Of a stretch of DNA of 64,000 nucleotides, positions 23,055 to 33,028 are shown piece by piece. Both the position numbers and the translations under genes were made by a program. This DNA is from Buxus sempervirens (Eukaryota > Streptophyta > Magnoliopsida > Buxales > Buxaceae). Position 1 is the stretch's first letter. Each line of letters starts with the position of its first letter. The DNA is taken from contig OX387193.1 of NCBI GenBank assembly GCA_947561395.2, positions 12,400,001 through 12,464,000 of the forward strand, in the 5' to 3' direction. The notes under the pieces are model-generated. The model was given only the letters and a program-made list of their open reading frames with translations. It was not told where the DNA came from and ran no database searches.

Positions 23055-24752
23055 TTATGGGAGTTTCTTTTCAAAGAACATGGGAGTTCGAAAACTGCCC
23101 CTGTTCTTAAAGGCAAAAGCTGATTTTTCTTTCTTTTTCAGAAAACTTCTTTCTCTTGCTGGGTGAGGCAAGTCTTCCTGCTCATAACCAGGAGCATTTC
23201 TTTCAAGATAAACCCCGACTGTTGGACCAATAGGAGCGATAAGCTGAGAAGGGTCAAATCTTCTTTCTCTATAGAAAATTGCCCCTATTGCATTTGAGCT
23301 GCCTGCCCCATTGTTATCGGTAGGTGGGATGGGAGTGACTGAATTGAATGATAAGGAGTTATTATCCAACAAATCCTGGATTGCATGCTTTAGGGCCACG
23401 CAACGATTTGTGGTATGCCCTAGAGTGCTCATATGATAATCACATATTGCAGATGAATCATAACCCTTCTCTTTGCTTGCATGAGGATTTGGCAACCTCA
23501 AAGTCACGTAACCCTTTTGAAGTAAAGTAGGCAAAAGTTCAACTGGTCTCATAGGCAGTTTAGAAAATTCCCTTCTCTTCCTTACTTCTATTGCCTCCTT
23601 CACAGGCTGTGCAGAAGGGACATTAATTTGGATAGGCAGCAAAGGGACTTGATGGGTTGGCTTGATAGGATGTGGATGGACATTGATTTGAAAGGGTTCC
23701 CTAGGAAGTTGCACCATATTCACTTCTGCTTCTCCCCTTTCTTCATTCTTTATTCTTCCATTACCATTCTCCTTTTTCTGTGTAGAGAAAGTGGTGGAAG
23801 CTTCCTGGTTCAACACTGCAGAGTAATCAGCTATTTTCCCAGACTTGATCCCATCTTCAATTCTGTCCACCACTTGCACTAGGGCAGCAAAGTTGGTGGT
23901 AGTTTGACCCACCAAGTGACTGTAAAATGGTTGCCCCAATGTCATGATGAAAGTTGAAATCATTTCTGGTTCTCCCATGGGTGGCTTGACTTGTGCAGCC
24001 AACTCCCTCCACTTTTTAGCATATTGCCTTATGGTCTCATCATTTCTCTTCATCATCCTCATCATGTCATACCTATCTGGTATAATCTCATAGTTGAACC
24101 TGTATTGTGCCAAAAAGGAATCTGTTAAATCCTTCCACCTTCTGATCTTTCCATGGTCTAAGGTGGCAAACCACCTCAAAGCAGCTCCAGTCAAACTCCT
24201 TTGGAAGAGCTGGATCAGTATGCCATCATCCCGACCGAACTGGCATAAAGCCCCGCAGTATAACTTCAAATGGCTTATGGGGAAGCCCGTGCCATCATAC
24301 TTGTCAAAGTCCGGACACTTGAATTTGGCCGGTAAGCATACATCGGGGTATAGACAAAAATCTTCGAAATTGGTGCCTCCAAAGTTATTCACCCCTTTTA
24401 CCTCCCCTAGTTCATCTTGAATCATCTCCAGCTTATGCATGAACTTCTTTTCCATCTCATCCCTCATCTTTTCTTTTTCATTCTCTTTCACAGACTCAAC
24501 CATCTCCTCCCTGATCAGTATAGGTTCAGGGGTAGGTTCAGAAATGGGTTCAGGAATAGGTTGAACCGGAGGTGGGATATTGATTGGAGGTAGAGGTGCT
24601 TGGTTGGAAGTGGAGGCTTGGTTCTGGGCTTGCACTTGTTGGGCCTGCACCGATAGTATGTTCTCTAACATTCGGGCTAGTCCTGCCACTTGCTCCTGAA
24701 GCAAGACAATATCTGGGTGAGGAGCATCAGCTTCAGTCTCAATGGGATTCAT
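23055..24752 (-). CDS. gag: Gag protein of element A, intact, 565 residues
   Basis: The start is the ATG at 24752, matching the ATG used in B and C; the open frame extends 20 codons further upstream without an ATG. Order: a heptad-like Leu/Val segment (about 10-40), a Pro/Gln-rich linker (about 45-80), an acidic-basic helix (about 85-120), then PDFDKYDG and HLKLYCGALCQFG (about 147-175) leading into the retrotransposon gag capsid core (about 180-285, with LRWFATLDHGKIRRWKDL). A zinc-knuckle variant C-X2-H-X5-H-X4-C is at about 437-451, followed by ALKHAIQDLLDNN. These features match Tat/Ogre gag. Relative to B the C-terminal tail is shortened by about 330 bp. Gag would form virus-like particles; no protease follows. 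Confidence 0.88.
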   Translation of the reverse strand: MNPIETEADAPHPDIVLLQEQVAGLARMLENILSVQAQQVQAQNQASTSNQAPLPPINIPPPVQPIPEPISEPTPEPILIREEMVESVKENEKEKMRDEMEKKFMHKLEMIQDELGEVKGVNNFGGTNFEDFCLYPDVCLPAKFKCPDFDKYDGTGFPISHLKLYCGALCQFGRDDGILIQLFQRSLTGAALRWFATLDHGKIRRWKDLTDSFLAQYRFNYEIIPDRYDMMRMMKRNDETIRQYAKKWRELAAQVKPPMGEPEMISTFIMTLGQPFYSHLVGQTTTNFAALVQVVDRIEDGIKSGKIADYSAVLNQEASTTFSTQKKENGNGRIKNEERGEAEVNMVQLPREPFQINVHPHPIKPTHQVPLLPIQINVPSAQPVKEAIEVRKRREFSKLPMRPVELLPTLLQKGYVTLRLPNPHASKEKGYDSSAICDYHMSTLGHTTNRCVALKHAIQDLLDNNSLSFNSVTPIPPTDNNGAGSSNAIGAIFYRERRFDPSQLIAPIGPTVGVYLERNAPGYEQEDLPHPARERSFLKKKEKSAFAFKNRGSFRTPMFFEKKLP

Positions 24753-24805
24753 GGCACAAGATCTTGATCTGGTTACAGGAGCTATGATTGCAAGTGTATT
24801 GGTAC

Positions 24806-24825
24806 CTGGCAAAACAATAAAGGAA
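24806..24825 (-). promoter_or_regulatory. Candidate 3' splice site before gag (A)
   Basis: On the minus strand a T-rich run ends in GCCAG|GTACC, 54 nt before the gag ATG. B (45321-45340) and C (53728-53747) keep a pyrimidine run and CAG|GTAC at the same place. It could join gag to an upstream exon and remove the structured leader. No donor was identified. Confidence 0.4.
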
Positions 24826-25003
24826 AAATATTAGTGTCCATTTAATCTCATTCACATGCCTAGGAATGCCTATGTGCAAGCTGGGTGAACACGAGTTTGG
24901 ATTTTTTCTTTATTTGCTTCCTTTTTTGTTTTTTTGTTTTTTTTGAATTGAATTGTTGGAATATTCTAGGGCTTCCAACAGGTCCCAAAAAAAAAGAAAA
25001 GGA

Positions 25004-25909
25004 TCTGAAATTTAAAGGCTTTCAGAGGCCCAAAGAAATTTTTGGAAAAAGTCTGAAATTCAAAGGCTTTAAGAGGCCCAAGGATATTTTTGAAAAAAGT
25101 CTGAAATTCAAAGGCTTTCAGAGGCCCAAAGGATATGTGTCTATAATTCAGAGGCTTATAGACGGCCCAAAGAAATGATTTGTCTAAGATTCAGAGGCTT
25201 TTAGACGGCCCAAAGAAATGATTGTCTAAAATTCAGAGGCTTTTAGACGGCCCAAAGAAATGATTGTCTAAAATTCAGAGGCTTTTAGACGGCCCAAAAA
25301 AATGATTTGCCTAAAATTTAGAGGCTTTTAGATGGCCCAAAAAAATGATTTGTCTAAAATTCCGAGGCTTTTAGACGGCCCAAAAAGGTGTGTGTCTATA
25401 ATTCAGAGGCTTATAGACGGCCCAAAAAAAAGGATATGTGTCTATAATTCAGAGGCTTATAGACGACCCAAATAAAAGATTGTGTCTATAATTCAGAGGC
25501 TTATAGACGGCCCAGAGAAATGATTGTGTCTATAATTCAGAGGCTTATAGACGGCCCAAATGAATGATTTGTCTAAAATTCAGAGGCTTTTAGACGGCCC
25601 AAACAGGTGTGTGTCTATAATTCAAAGCCTTATAGACGGCCCAAAAAAAGGATATGTGTCTATAATTCAGAGGCTTATAGACGGCCTAAAGAAATGATTG
25701 TGTCTATAATTCAGAGTCTTATAGACGGCCCAAAGGAATGATTTGCCTAAAATTCAAAGGCTTTTAGACGACCCAAACAGGTGTGTGTCTATAATTCAGA
25801 GGCTTATAGACGGCCCAAAAAAAGGATATGTGTCTATAATTCAGAGGCTTATAGACGGCCTAAAGAAATGATTGTGTCTATAATTCAGAGGCTTATAGAC
25901 GGCCCAAAG
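25004..25909 (-). repeat. Tandem hairpin array in the A leader, distal part (about 21 units)
   Basis: Units of about 40 bp each hold a 7-8 bp inverted repeat around a 9-nt near-constant loop (TTCAGAGGC on the plus strand), then GGCCCAAAG. Stems occur in matched forms: GTCTATAA/TTATAGAC, GTCTAAAA/TTTTAGAC and TCTGAAA/TTTCAGA. A related hairpin GTTGGAA/TTCCAAC precedes the array at about 24954. In element RNA these are hairpins with loop GCCUCUGAA. The array continues at 29321 beyond G. Confidence 0.9.
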
Positions 25910-25914
25910 GAATG

Positions 25915-28900
25915 TGTAAGCACCTCATTTTTGCGCTCCCATAAAAACCAAAAATGCAAACCCTGGACAGAAAGTCAAACCCTAAGGGGTGAAAAGTTGA
26001 CTTTTTGATCAAATGAAAATTGGCCACCTCGCTTTATATCATTGGATAGAGAATCTCGACACGGTTCCAACGCAACTAAGTTTGCAGGAATCGGGGTCCG
26101 GATGAAGGTTCTGCGGGTGGTCAAACCTGAGCAGAGCCAAAAGTTGACTTTCTGCTAAAATCGATCCAGAGGCCTACCCCTAGGTCATTGGATAGAGAAT
26201 CTCGACACGGTTCCAACGCAACTGAGTTTGCAGGAATCGGGGTCCGGATGAAGGATCTGCGGGCGGTCAAACCTGAGCAGAGCCAAAAGTTGACTTTCTG
26301 CTAAAATCCGATCCAGAGGCCTACCCCTAGGTCATTGGATAGAGAATCTCGACACGGTTCCAACGCAACTGAGTTTGCAGGAATCGGGGTCCGGATGAAG
26401 GATCTGCGGGCGGTCAAACCTGAGCAGAGCCAAAAGTTGACTTTCTGCTAAAATCCGATCCAGAGGCCTACCCCTAGGTCATTGAATAAAGAATCTCGAC
26501 ACGGTTCCAACGCAACTGAGTTTGCAGGAATCGGGGTCCGGATGAAGGATCTGTGGGCGGTCAAACCTGAGCAGAGCCAAAAGTTGACTTTCTGCTAAAA
26601 TCCGATCCAGAGGCCTACCCCTAGGTCATTGGATAGAGAATCTTGACACGGTTCCAACGCAACTGAGTTTGCAGGAATCGGGGTCCGGATGAAGGTTTTG
26701 CGGGCGGTCAAACTTGAGCAGAGCCAAAAGTTGACTTTCTGCTAAAATCCGATCCGGAGGCCTACCCCTAGGTCATGGGATGGAGGGCTCCGAAACGATT
26801 CTAATGAAACTAAGTTTGCCTAGATCAGGGTCCGGATGAAGAAAATATGAGCTGATGAAGTTTCCGAGCAGCAAAACCGGCAATCTGCGCACGTGGCAAA
26901 AAGCTGCACACGTGGCGAGTTGCGCCGGAAAATATCTCGGGGATCAAATCCGTGAATATCCGAACATTCGAAATATCCCAAGGACTAAATCTGTAAAAAT
27001 CCAAGAATATTGGATTAAATTGAAAATTACCAGGGATTAAATCTTAATTTCCCGATTTTTTAGACAAACGAGCGGCCGCATTTAATGATTTTTCATTATG
27101 CGGTCGCTCAAGCGGACGTGGCAAGCAAGTGGGCGCCCCTTTCTTTTTCCCTTATATAAGCCGCGCGACTTTTCGCGCAGGAGGTTGGAAGATTTTTCGA
27201 AAAAAAAAGCTAAGTGTTCGGCATTTTTGCTTGGCAGCTCTCGGGTTGGAGGTTTCTGGGTGTCGGCTCCCTTGGCTCGAGCCTTCTTCCTCATTCCCCC
27301 TTGCTCAAAACCCTCTCGGCATACCTCTCCTGGCCTCCACCCTCTGACAGAAGCCCCTCCGACCCCATGCCCTCTCTTCCTCTTCTTCCTCATCAAACCC
27401 GAAGGAGATAAACCCTAAGGAGATCTTGCTGTGGGCGTGGAGAGGTGTTGCTTCGGTGGCTGCTCGCACAAGGAGGCTCCACCCACGTCGGATAGGTGTT
27501 GAAACATCCAGGTAATGTTCCCGATGAACTCATGTACAAAATAAATAAGTTCATTGCGATATCCTGTTTTCCAGCATTTTTGTTTTTCACCGCTATTACT
27601 TGTCTGATTGATTCGAAGGGGGAGCATGTTCCCCCATGAGTTCTCCCTCTCTGTTGTATCCCATAAAGCCCCCAGTTCCCTTCCTTGCATGTTCTGTTAG
27701 TGTTTAGGTGTTCGGATTTGCAGGTTTGCAATGAGGTTTGATTTTCATAAAATGTGTTTAGATTAAATCCAAAATTAGTTGGGAGGTGTTCTGGGCATGT
27801 TAGGAGGCTAGTGGAACAGTTACAGACCGAAAAAAAATCGGCCAGAGATGGAGATCTCAAAATAACAGAGAGTTAAAAATCACAGTGAGCCGCCGCCCAC
27901 TTGGCGCTCACTTGGCGCTCACTTAGGAAGTACGCGCCCCTTTTATCTCACTACCCGCCGAGCTGGCGCCCACTTGGCGCTCAGCTCGCGCCTAGCTCGT
28001 GCCCACTTAAAACATGCACAAATTTTGGCGCCCATCTCGCGCTTAGCTCGCGCTCACCTCCCGCCCAGCTCGCGCTCACTTAGTATCGAGTGAGCGCTAG
28101 GTCAAAATTTTTCCAAATTTTGGCGCCATCTGGCGCTCACTTCAGGAAGTGAGCGCCTACCCTAAAACAGGCCGAATTGTTATATTTTGGAAAAATTCCA
28201 AAAATACCCTTTGTTCGCTACGCGTCCAACTCGTACCTCCCCTTGGACCCAGCACAATGAGCCAGTTTTTTTTCTGAGAGAGTGTCCATCTTGTGTTTTT
28301 TTTCTGTGATTATTGCTAGATGTGAATGCCATTTCCAAACCGAACCGGATAAACCAATAGGGTTTCTGGGTCACCCGGAAACCCAACGTTGGACTTGGAC
28401 TCCCGGTCCAACTTGATTTCCAGTGGGCCTTCCAACGGGGCCCACCCAGCCCAATAAACACCAAAGCATGCAATTAAATAACTTAAGTAAAATGAACAAT
28501 TTGAACCGGGCGGGCCAAACCCAATGCGGTCCACCCGAGCCTTGTTATGTGAAATTGATGCATGAATTGCGTGGTTTGGCCGAGACCAAGGGCAAGGGCC
28601 TACCGGGCCCGCCAAAGCCCACCAACCGAACTGAGGAAGGGTGCAAACCCTAATTTCTGGTAACTTGGGCTTACAAGCCCAGATTTGGACTACGGGCCCC
28701 AAGCCCAGTGTCCAGCTCACTTTGGTAGAATAAAAAGATAAATCCAATAAAAATACTTGGCCACCATGTGGGCCCACCTTAGGGGCCCACAAACCAGTCC
28801 GGCCCACTTGTGCATGAAAAACACTTAATCTTCAAATCTGAACTTAAAGTAAAATCAATTGAACTAACCAAAGCCCAAAGGACCTCTCAGGCTAGACTGA

Positions 28901-29315
28901 GGTCCACAAGGGTACACGGGCTTGACTAAGCCCACCAAGGATACCATGGGCCTTCCAACGGGGCCCACCCAACTAGACTCAGATCACCTAAGTAATCAAG
29001 ATAAAAGCAATTAACGGGACCCACAACACTCAGGTGGTCCCGCCAGACTTAACCAAACTGCATATCGGATTAGGAATAAGGTGAGACCAATGTAAGCTGA
29101 CTCAAACCAGGGAACCCACGGGACCCGTCATCCGACGGGGTGGACCGGGGTGTCCACGGACTTCCCCGGACCATAACCGAGACCCTACTTAGAATCTCAA
29201 AGCCGCAGACCAAAAAGCCCTGATAGACAAGATTAGGCACCCAGGTGTCCGCCTGCACCCCATCAGGCGGTGGCGACTCTGAATTCCCACGTGCCACGTT
29301 TCCCACGCGCGCACA
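25915..29315 (+). mobile_element. Solo LTR G (3401 bp) inside the leader of A
   Basis: It runs from TGTAAGCACC to CGCGCACA with perfect target duplication GAATG (25910-25914 and 29316-29320). The hairpin array of A resumes directly after it. It holds a 147-bp tandem array (26026-26850), a TATA box (27153-27159), a GC-rich block with repeated TTGGCGCTCA and GGGCCC motifs (27890-28800), and GGTGGCGACTC near its end. No internal element sequence lies between its ends. It is the youngest level of this nest. Confidence 0.9.
26026..26850. repeat. 147-bp tandem repeat, about 5-6 copies, within LTR G
   Basis: The marker CCTACCCC starts at 26173, 26320, 26467, 26614 and 26761, exactly 147 bp apart each time. 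Middle units are nearly identical; the first (from about 26026) and last are diverged. The unit includes CTCGACACGGTTCCAACG and CGGGGTCCGGATGAAG. Confidence 0.92.
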
Positions 29316-29320
29316 GAATG

Positions 29321-29720
29321 ATTTGTCTAAAATTCAGAGGCTTTTAGACGGCCCAAACAGGTGTGTGTCTATAATTCAGAGGCTTATAGACGGCCCAAAA
29401 AAAGGATATGTGTCTATAATTCAGAGGCTTATAGACGGCCCAAAGAAATGATTGTGTCTATAATTCAAAGGCTTATAGACGGCCCAAAAGGAAAAAGATC
29501 TGAAATTTAAAGGCTTTCAGAGGCCCAAGGATTTTTGAGAAAAAGTCTGAAATTCAAAGGCTTTCAGAGGCCCAAAGGATTTTTGAGGAAAAGTCTGAAA
29601 TTCAAAGGCTTTCAGAGGCCCAAGGAGTTTTGAGAAAAAGTCTGAAATTCAAAGGCTTTCAGAGGCCCAAAGGATTTTTGAGGAAAAGTCTGAAATTTAA
29701 AGGCTTTCAGAGGCCCAAAG
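29321..29720 (-). repeat. Tandem hairpin array in the A leader, proximal part (about 9 units)
   Basis: Continuation of 25004-25909. The first four units are of the GTCTAWAA type and the last five of the TCTGAAA type, so unit types are grouped along the array. Confidence 0.9.
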
Positions 29721-29859
29721 GATTTTCTCTCACATTATTTATTTATTTATTTATTTTTTTGAAGCATTTTATTCAAACTCATTTCCCTTTATCATTATTT
29801 AAAGGTTAAAGGAATAAGATTTAGTGGGAAAAACTGATTAAAATTGAATTTTCCGAGAA

Positions 29860-29992
29860 AACCGTATACACAGTACGGTCCAGCCCTGCCCGTATTCAAA
29901 TTACGAGCAAGCCGTGCCCGTATAGCAAACACGGGCGAGCCCAGCCCGTATAATCAATACGGGCGAACCCAGCCAGTGTACTAAATGCGGTT
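29860..29992. repeat. Palindrome array, five units, 28-bp period (A leader)
   Basis: 21-bp units start at 29860, 29888, 29916, 29944 and 29972. The core is CCG-N11-CGG with half-site GCCCGTA/TACGGGC in the middle units; the second has CGA and the last CAG/CGG. With a 28-bp period, CCG and CGG alternate every 14 bp. Confidence 0.93.
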
Positions 29993-30606
29993 TTACGGAA
30001 CTCTTTTATGTTTTCTCAGTTTTTACATGGTTTGATCACTTTGATTGCTCATCCAAACATACGGTTCACCCAGTGCAGGGCTTCTAAACTGTCCCAAAGT
30101 GGACTTTGACCTTTTTGCTAAAACACATGCTTAGGAGGGTACATGCACCCTCCGAATTGACACCATATTCTAGAATTTGGTACCCTTTTGTTGCCTCTTG
30201 TATGAACATTGGGTAAGATTGATTCTAAACAGAGTTAGAAACTCTTCCTATAGGCTACACCAATTTTAGGAAACATGCATATTTTGGGACCAATTTTATC
30301 CCGAACCAATGGGCACCATGACACCCCTATGACATGAAAATAATGGAAAACAATAGGATTACTTTGTTACCTTGTTTACCTTCAATATGGCATCCGCATT
30401 ATGCCCTGGTTTGTAATCAATGCAAACGGCATTCCCACAATTACAAGCCCATATCCCCACGTAATTGTGTACTTTAGCCAAAAACGTGTAACTCCACCTT
30501 CAAGCGTAGGGGTTTTGGGTTTTGGCTTAATGGCAACTTAGCACTCAAGCCTAGTGATAACCAGAATCCCAGATCCACGTTATCATTACATCATTAGCTC
30601 AAAGTT

Positions 30607-30710
30607 CTAAGGTGAATGTTTTCACTTTCGCTTTCCGAAGTATCGACCTCGTTGCGCCAAGCTACACACATTCGGGTTCAACTTCCTATAGGTTAAGGGT
30701 AGGCTGTGTA
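30607..30710 (-). other. Conserved leader block of A
   Basis: About 100 bp including GTTGCGCCAAGCTACACACA and TTCAACTTCCTATAGG are nearly the same in B (60917-61020) and C (55530-55640), although the surrounding leaders of C and A differ much more. It lies about 500-600 nt downstream of the primer binding site in element sense. Confidence 0.7.
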
Positions 30711-31196
30711 AAAAAAATAAAAGGTGCACAGTGAATTGTAAAAATAAGGTGCATTCACAACGTCCCAAACCCTTGCCACTCTTTTCGTAGCCATGCATAA
30801 ACAAACCAAGGCATAATATGAAGGCATATTTAAAGTAAACAAATAAATACAACAATCCTATAGCTCCTAAAACATGCTCATAAAAAAATCATCTAATCAT
30901 GCAAACATATGATCATGTTATACACCAAAAATCATCATGGAGATCATGCTGAAAATTAAAACATGCTATCATAAAAATATAGCAAGAAATAAGCATGGTT
31001 CAGCAAAACGGACCTACCCTACGCATGTTTGTAGAAACAATCCTATAAATCAAAATTAAGCATGTTTCTACCCCCATGAATTCTTAAGCAATCATTCAGA
31101 TTTAAAACATACTCAACATGCTTAAGAACACAAAATAGTAAGCAAATCAAAGAAATAAAAAACATGAACAAACACCAAAAGGCTGAAATCCTCAAG

Positions 31197-31214
31197 TCCC
31201 CAGCAGAGTCGCCA
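31197..31214 (-). other. Primer binding site of A
   Basis: On the minus strand TGGCGACTCTGCTGGGGA starts two bases after the 5' LTR end. It begins TGG, as needed to pair with a tRNA CCA end. Ogre/Tat elements are usually reported with a tRNA-Arg primer; I have not matched the tRNA. Confidence 0.75.
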
Positions 31215-31216
31215 GT

Positions 31217-33023
31217 TGTGAGACATGGGAAAAAATAAAAAATCCTTTTGACTTCCTCTCTCATCACACGGGATTAAATAAAACAAAGAGTCGCTACCAT
31301 TCAATTTAGGTGTGAATGGACACCAAATATTAAATAAGCACAAAAGGCAATTTTAGGGTAAAAATAACCCTCGTAAAAAAACCAGAGATGGGTAAGGGGA
31401 TTAAGTTATGAACAGGGGAAGGTGTTAGGCACCCCTATTCATCCACACAAGGTGGTTGCCAGGTATTGTTCATGTTTTTCAAAGAAAAAAGGCTTGCTAT
31501 AAAAATCAGGAAAAATAAAAAAAAGACAAAATATATGGTTTTTTCATATGAATAGTCTGATTGATCCAGAACTTTCAAATATAATCATACCATTCCTAGG
31601 GTTTCATGATCAAAACAAAATTGAGATAAAATCAAATAAAACCAATTTAAAGTGAAAAATCCAAAAATCTGGCTTCAAGTTAAATTCTGGAAATCTAGAA
31701 AAATATCATTTTTATAAAATATTTCAAAATTGAACTTGAACAGTCCAGGACATAGGTAGAGCCCAAATTTCACATTAAATCAAAAAATAAAAACCAAAAA
31801 AACCCATGTTGATGGAAGACATCAAAAGGGGAGAACTTAGACCGTAGGGTCTTCTCTCAATAATGAAAAACAATTTAAAAACCACATCATGAAACCTAAA
31901 AGTTATTTTCAGGCTTCTGGATCCAGATCTATCATATTGATCATGATAAATCCAAGATCTTAGCGTAAAACCACAAAAATCACGAAAATAGTGCTGTAGG
32001 TGCAAAAGTGGTGAAAATCCAAATTTTATCAAAAAGTGGGGATCTACTGCTATAAACACCATGAACTCATAGGATTCATCCAGATATATCATAAAAACAA
32101 TTAAAATATGATCAATATATTCAAAGCAGCCACATCTCACAGATTTGAGCACATGGGGGTCTACCCTACGGATCCAGCTGTTCTCTTTTCCCTAGCTCTC
32201 TCTTCACGTTTTACGGCTAGAGAGTATTCTTGAGGTACTTGGAGATAGGTTTGGTTACACAAGCACAATCAAAGGCCTTATTCTAAAAAAGGAGAAAAAC
32301 AGATATGGGGTTCTATTCTAGGGATCCACTTGTTCTCTTTTCCCCTAGCTCTCTCTTCATGTTTTATGGCTAGAGAGACTCTTGAGGTACTTGGAGGTAG
32401 GTTTAGGAATACTAGATAAAAGATGGCCTTATTCTACAGCAATAGAGATGATCCTATTACTTCTAGAATTAAAGACAGAAAATAAAAGGGAAAAGGTACT
32501 TACCTGGATTGAGCAAGCAAAGCAGCAGGGGTTCCTCTTCTTCTCTTGGAGCTCTTGAGTCTTCAAAATTTCGTGTTCTTTTGCTTGAGGAAAGGCCCTC
32601 TATTTATAGGCAAACACAGGGGTATAGTTGGTCCAAGGTTTGGCAAGATAGAGTTTCAGTTTGAGTTAAACACAAGATCATGCCAATCCTTTATCCACAA
32701 GGATAAATGAGATAATTCGAACAGATAAATAAGAGAATTCGCTTATCCAAGAGAGATTTTTGGGTGCAGATAAGGCTCAAAAATAAAAAAGGTAAAATTC
32801 GCACAAAGACCCCCGTGCCCGTATATATATTACGGTCGCGCCCTGCCTGTATTATTAATACGGGCATGCTGTGACCGTATATCAACTGCAGGTATGACCA
32901 GTCCGTAAACAAAATACGGTCATGATCAGTTTGGCCAGATTTTACACTTTTTTGACCTATTTCAAATCCCAATTAATATTTTCAATTATTTTCTCATTTT
33001 TCGTGCAATTTGGGGTGTCTACA
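31217..33023 (-). mobile_element. 5' LTR of A, full length (1807 bp)
   Basis: In element sense it starts TGTAGACACCCC, then a four-unit palindrome array (32921-32817), TATA box (32608-32601), and two tandem copies of a block with GCCRTAAAACRTGAAG near 32210 and 32365. It ends CCCATGTCTCACA next to the primer binding site. Compared with the 3' LTR, the shared parts look nearly identical. Confidence 0.9.
32817..32921. repeat. Palindrome array, four units, 28-bp period (A 5' LTR)
   Basis: Units start at 32817, 32845, 32873 and 32901. The array lies about 210 bp upstream of the TATA box (32608) in the element's U3. Confidence 0.93.
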
Positions 33024-33028
33024 GTTTG

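Larger units (their letters stand above)
18897..33023 (-). mobile_element. LTR element A, gag-only, 14.1 kb including nested G
   Basis: Bounded by TGTGAGACATGG and GTGTCTACA, with perfect target duplication GTTTG (18892-18896, 33024-33028). Element sense is minus: 5' LTR 33023-31217, primer binding site 31214-31197, leader with palindrome and hairpin arrays, gag 24752-23055, 3' non-coding region, polypurine tract, 3' LTR 19764-18897. No pol domain was found in any frame. Net length without G is about 10.7 kb. Gag motifs and the layout suggest a non-autonomous member of the Tat/Ogre lineage, comparable to the gag-only class called TR-GAG in plants. Confidence 0.88.

Noticed and set aside
25781..26008. 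Open frame with a repeated CVYNSEAYRRPK-type peptide
   Set aside because: It is the hairpin array read on the antisense strand; unit lengths vary and the frame is not kept.
27082..27418. Overlapping open frames on both strands within LTR G
   Set aside because: They lie at the TATA and leader of a solo LTR, have no family features and are open by GC content.
28316..28807. 163-codon open frame on the minus strand in LTR G
   Set aside because: Covers the GGGCCC-rich LTR repeat; Gly/Pro/Trp-rich translation without domain features.
29860..29992. Regular short repeats with spacers resembling a CRISPR array
   Set aside because: Units are imperfect palindromes that vary between copies, spacers are 7 bp, and the context is a plant retrotransposon. 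No cas genes.
29860..29992. Gal4-type zinc-cluster sites (CGG-N11-CCG)
   Set aside because: The geometry is similar, but such factors are fungal; only the spacing is noted, not the protein family.
30660..30710. Possible tRNA or pol III gene (B-box-like GGTTCAACTTCC)
   Set aside because: No cloverleaf, no acceptor stem and no clear A box. Reported only as a conserved block.
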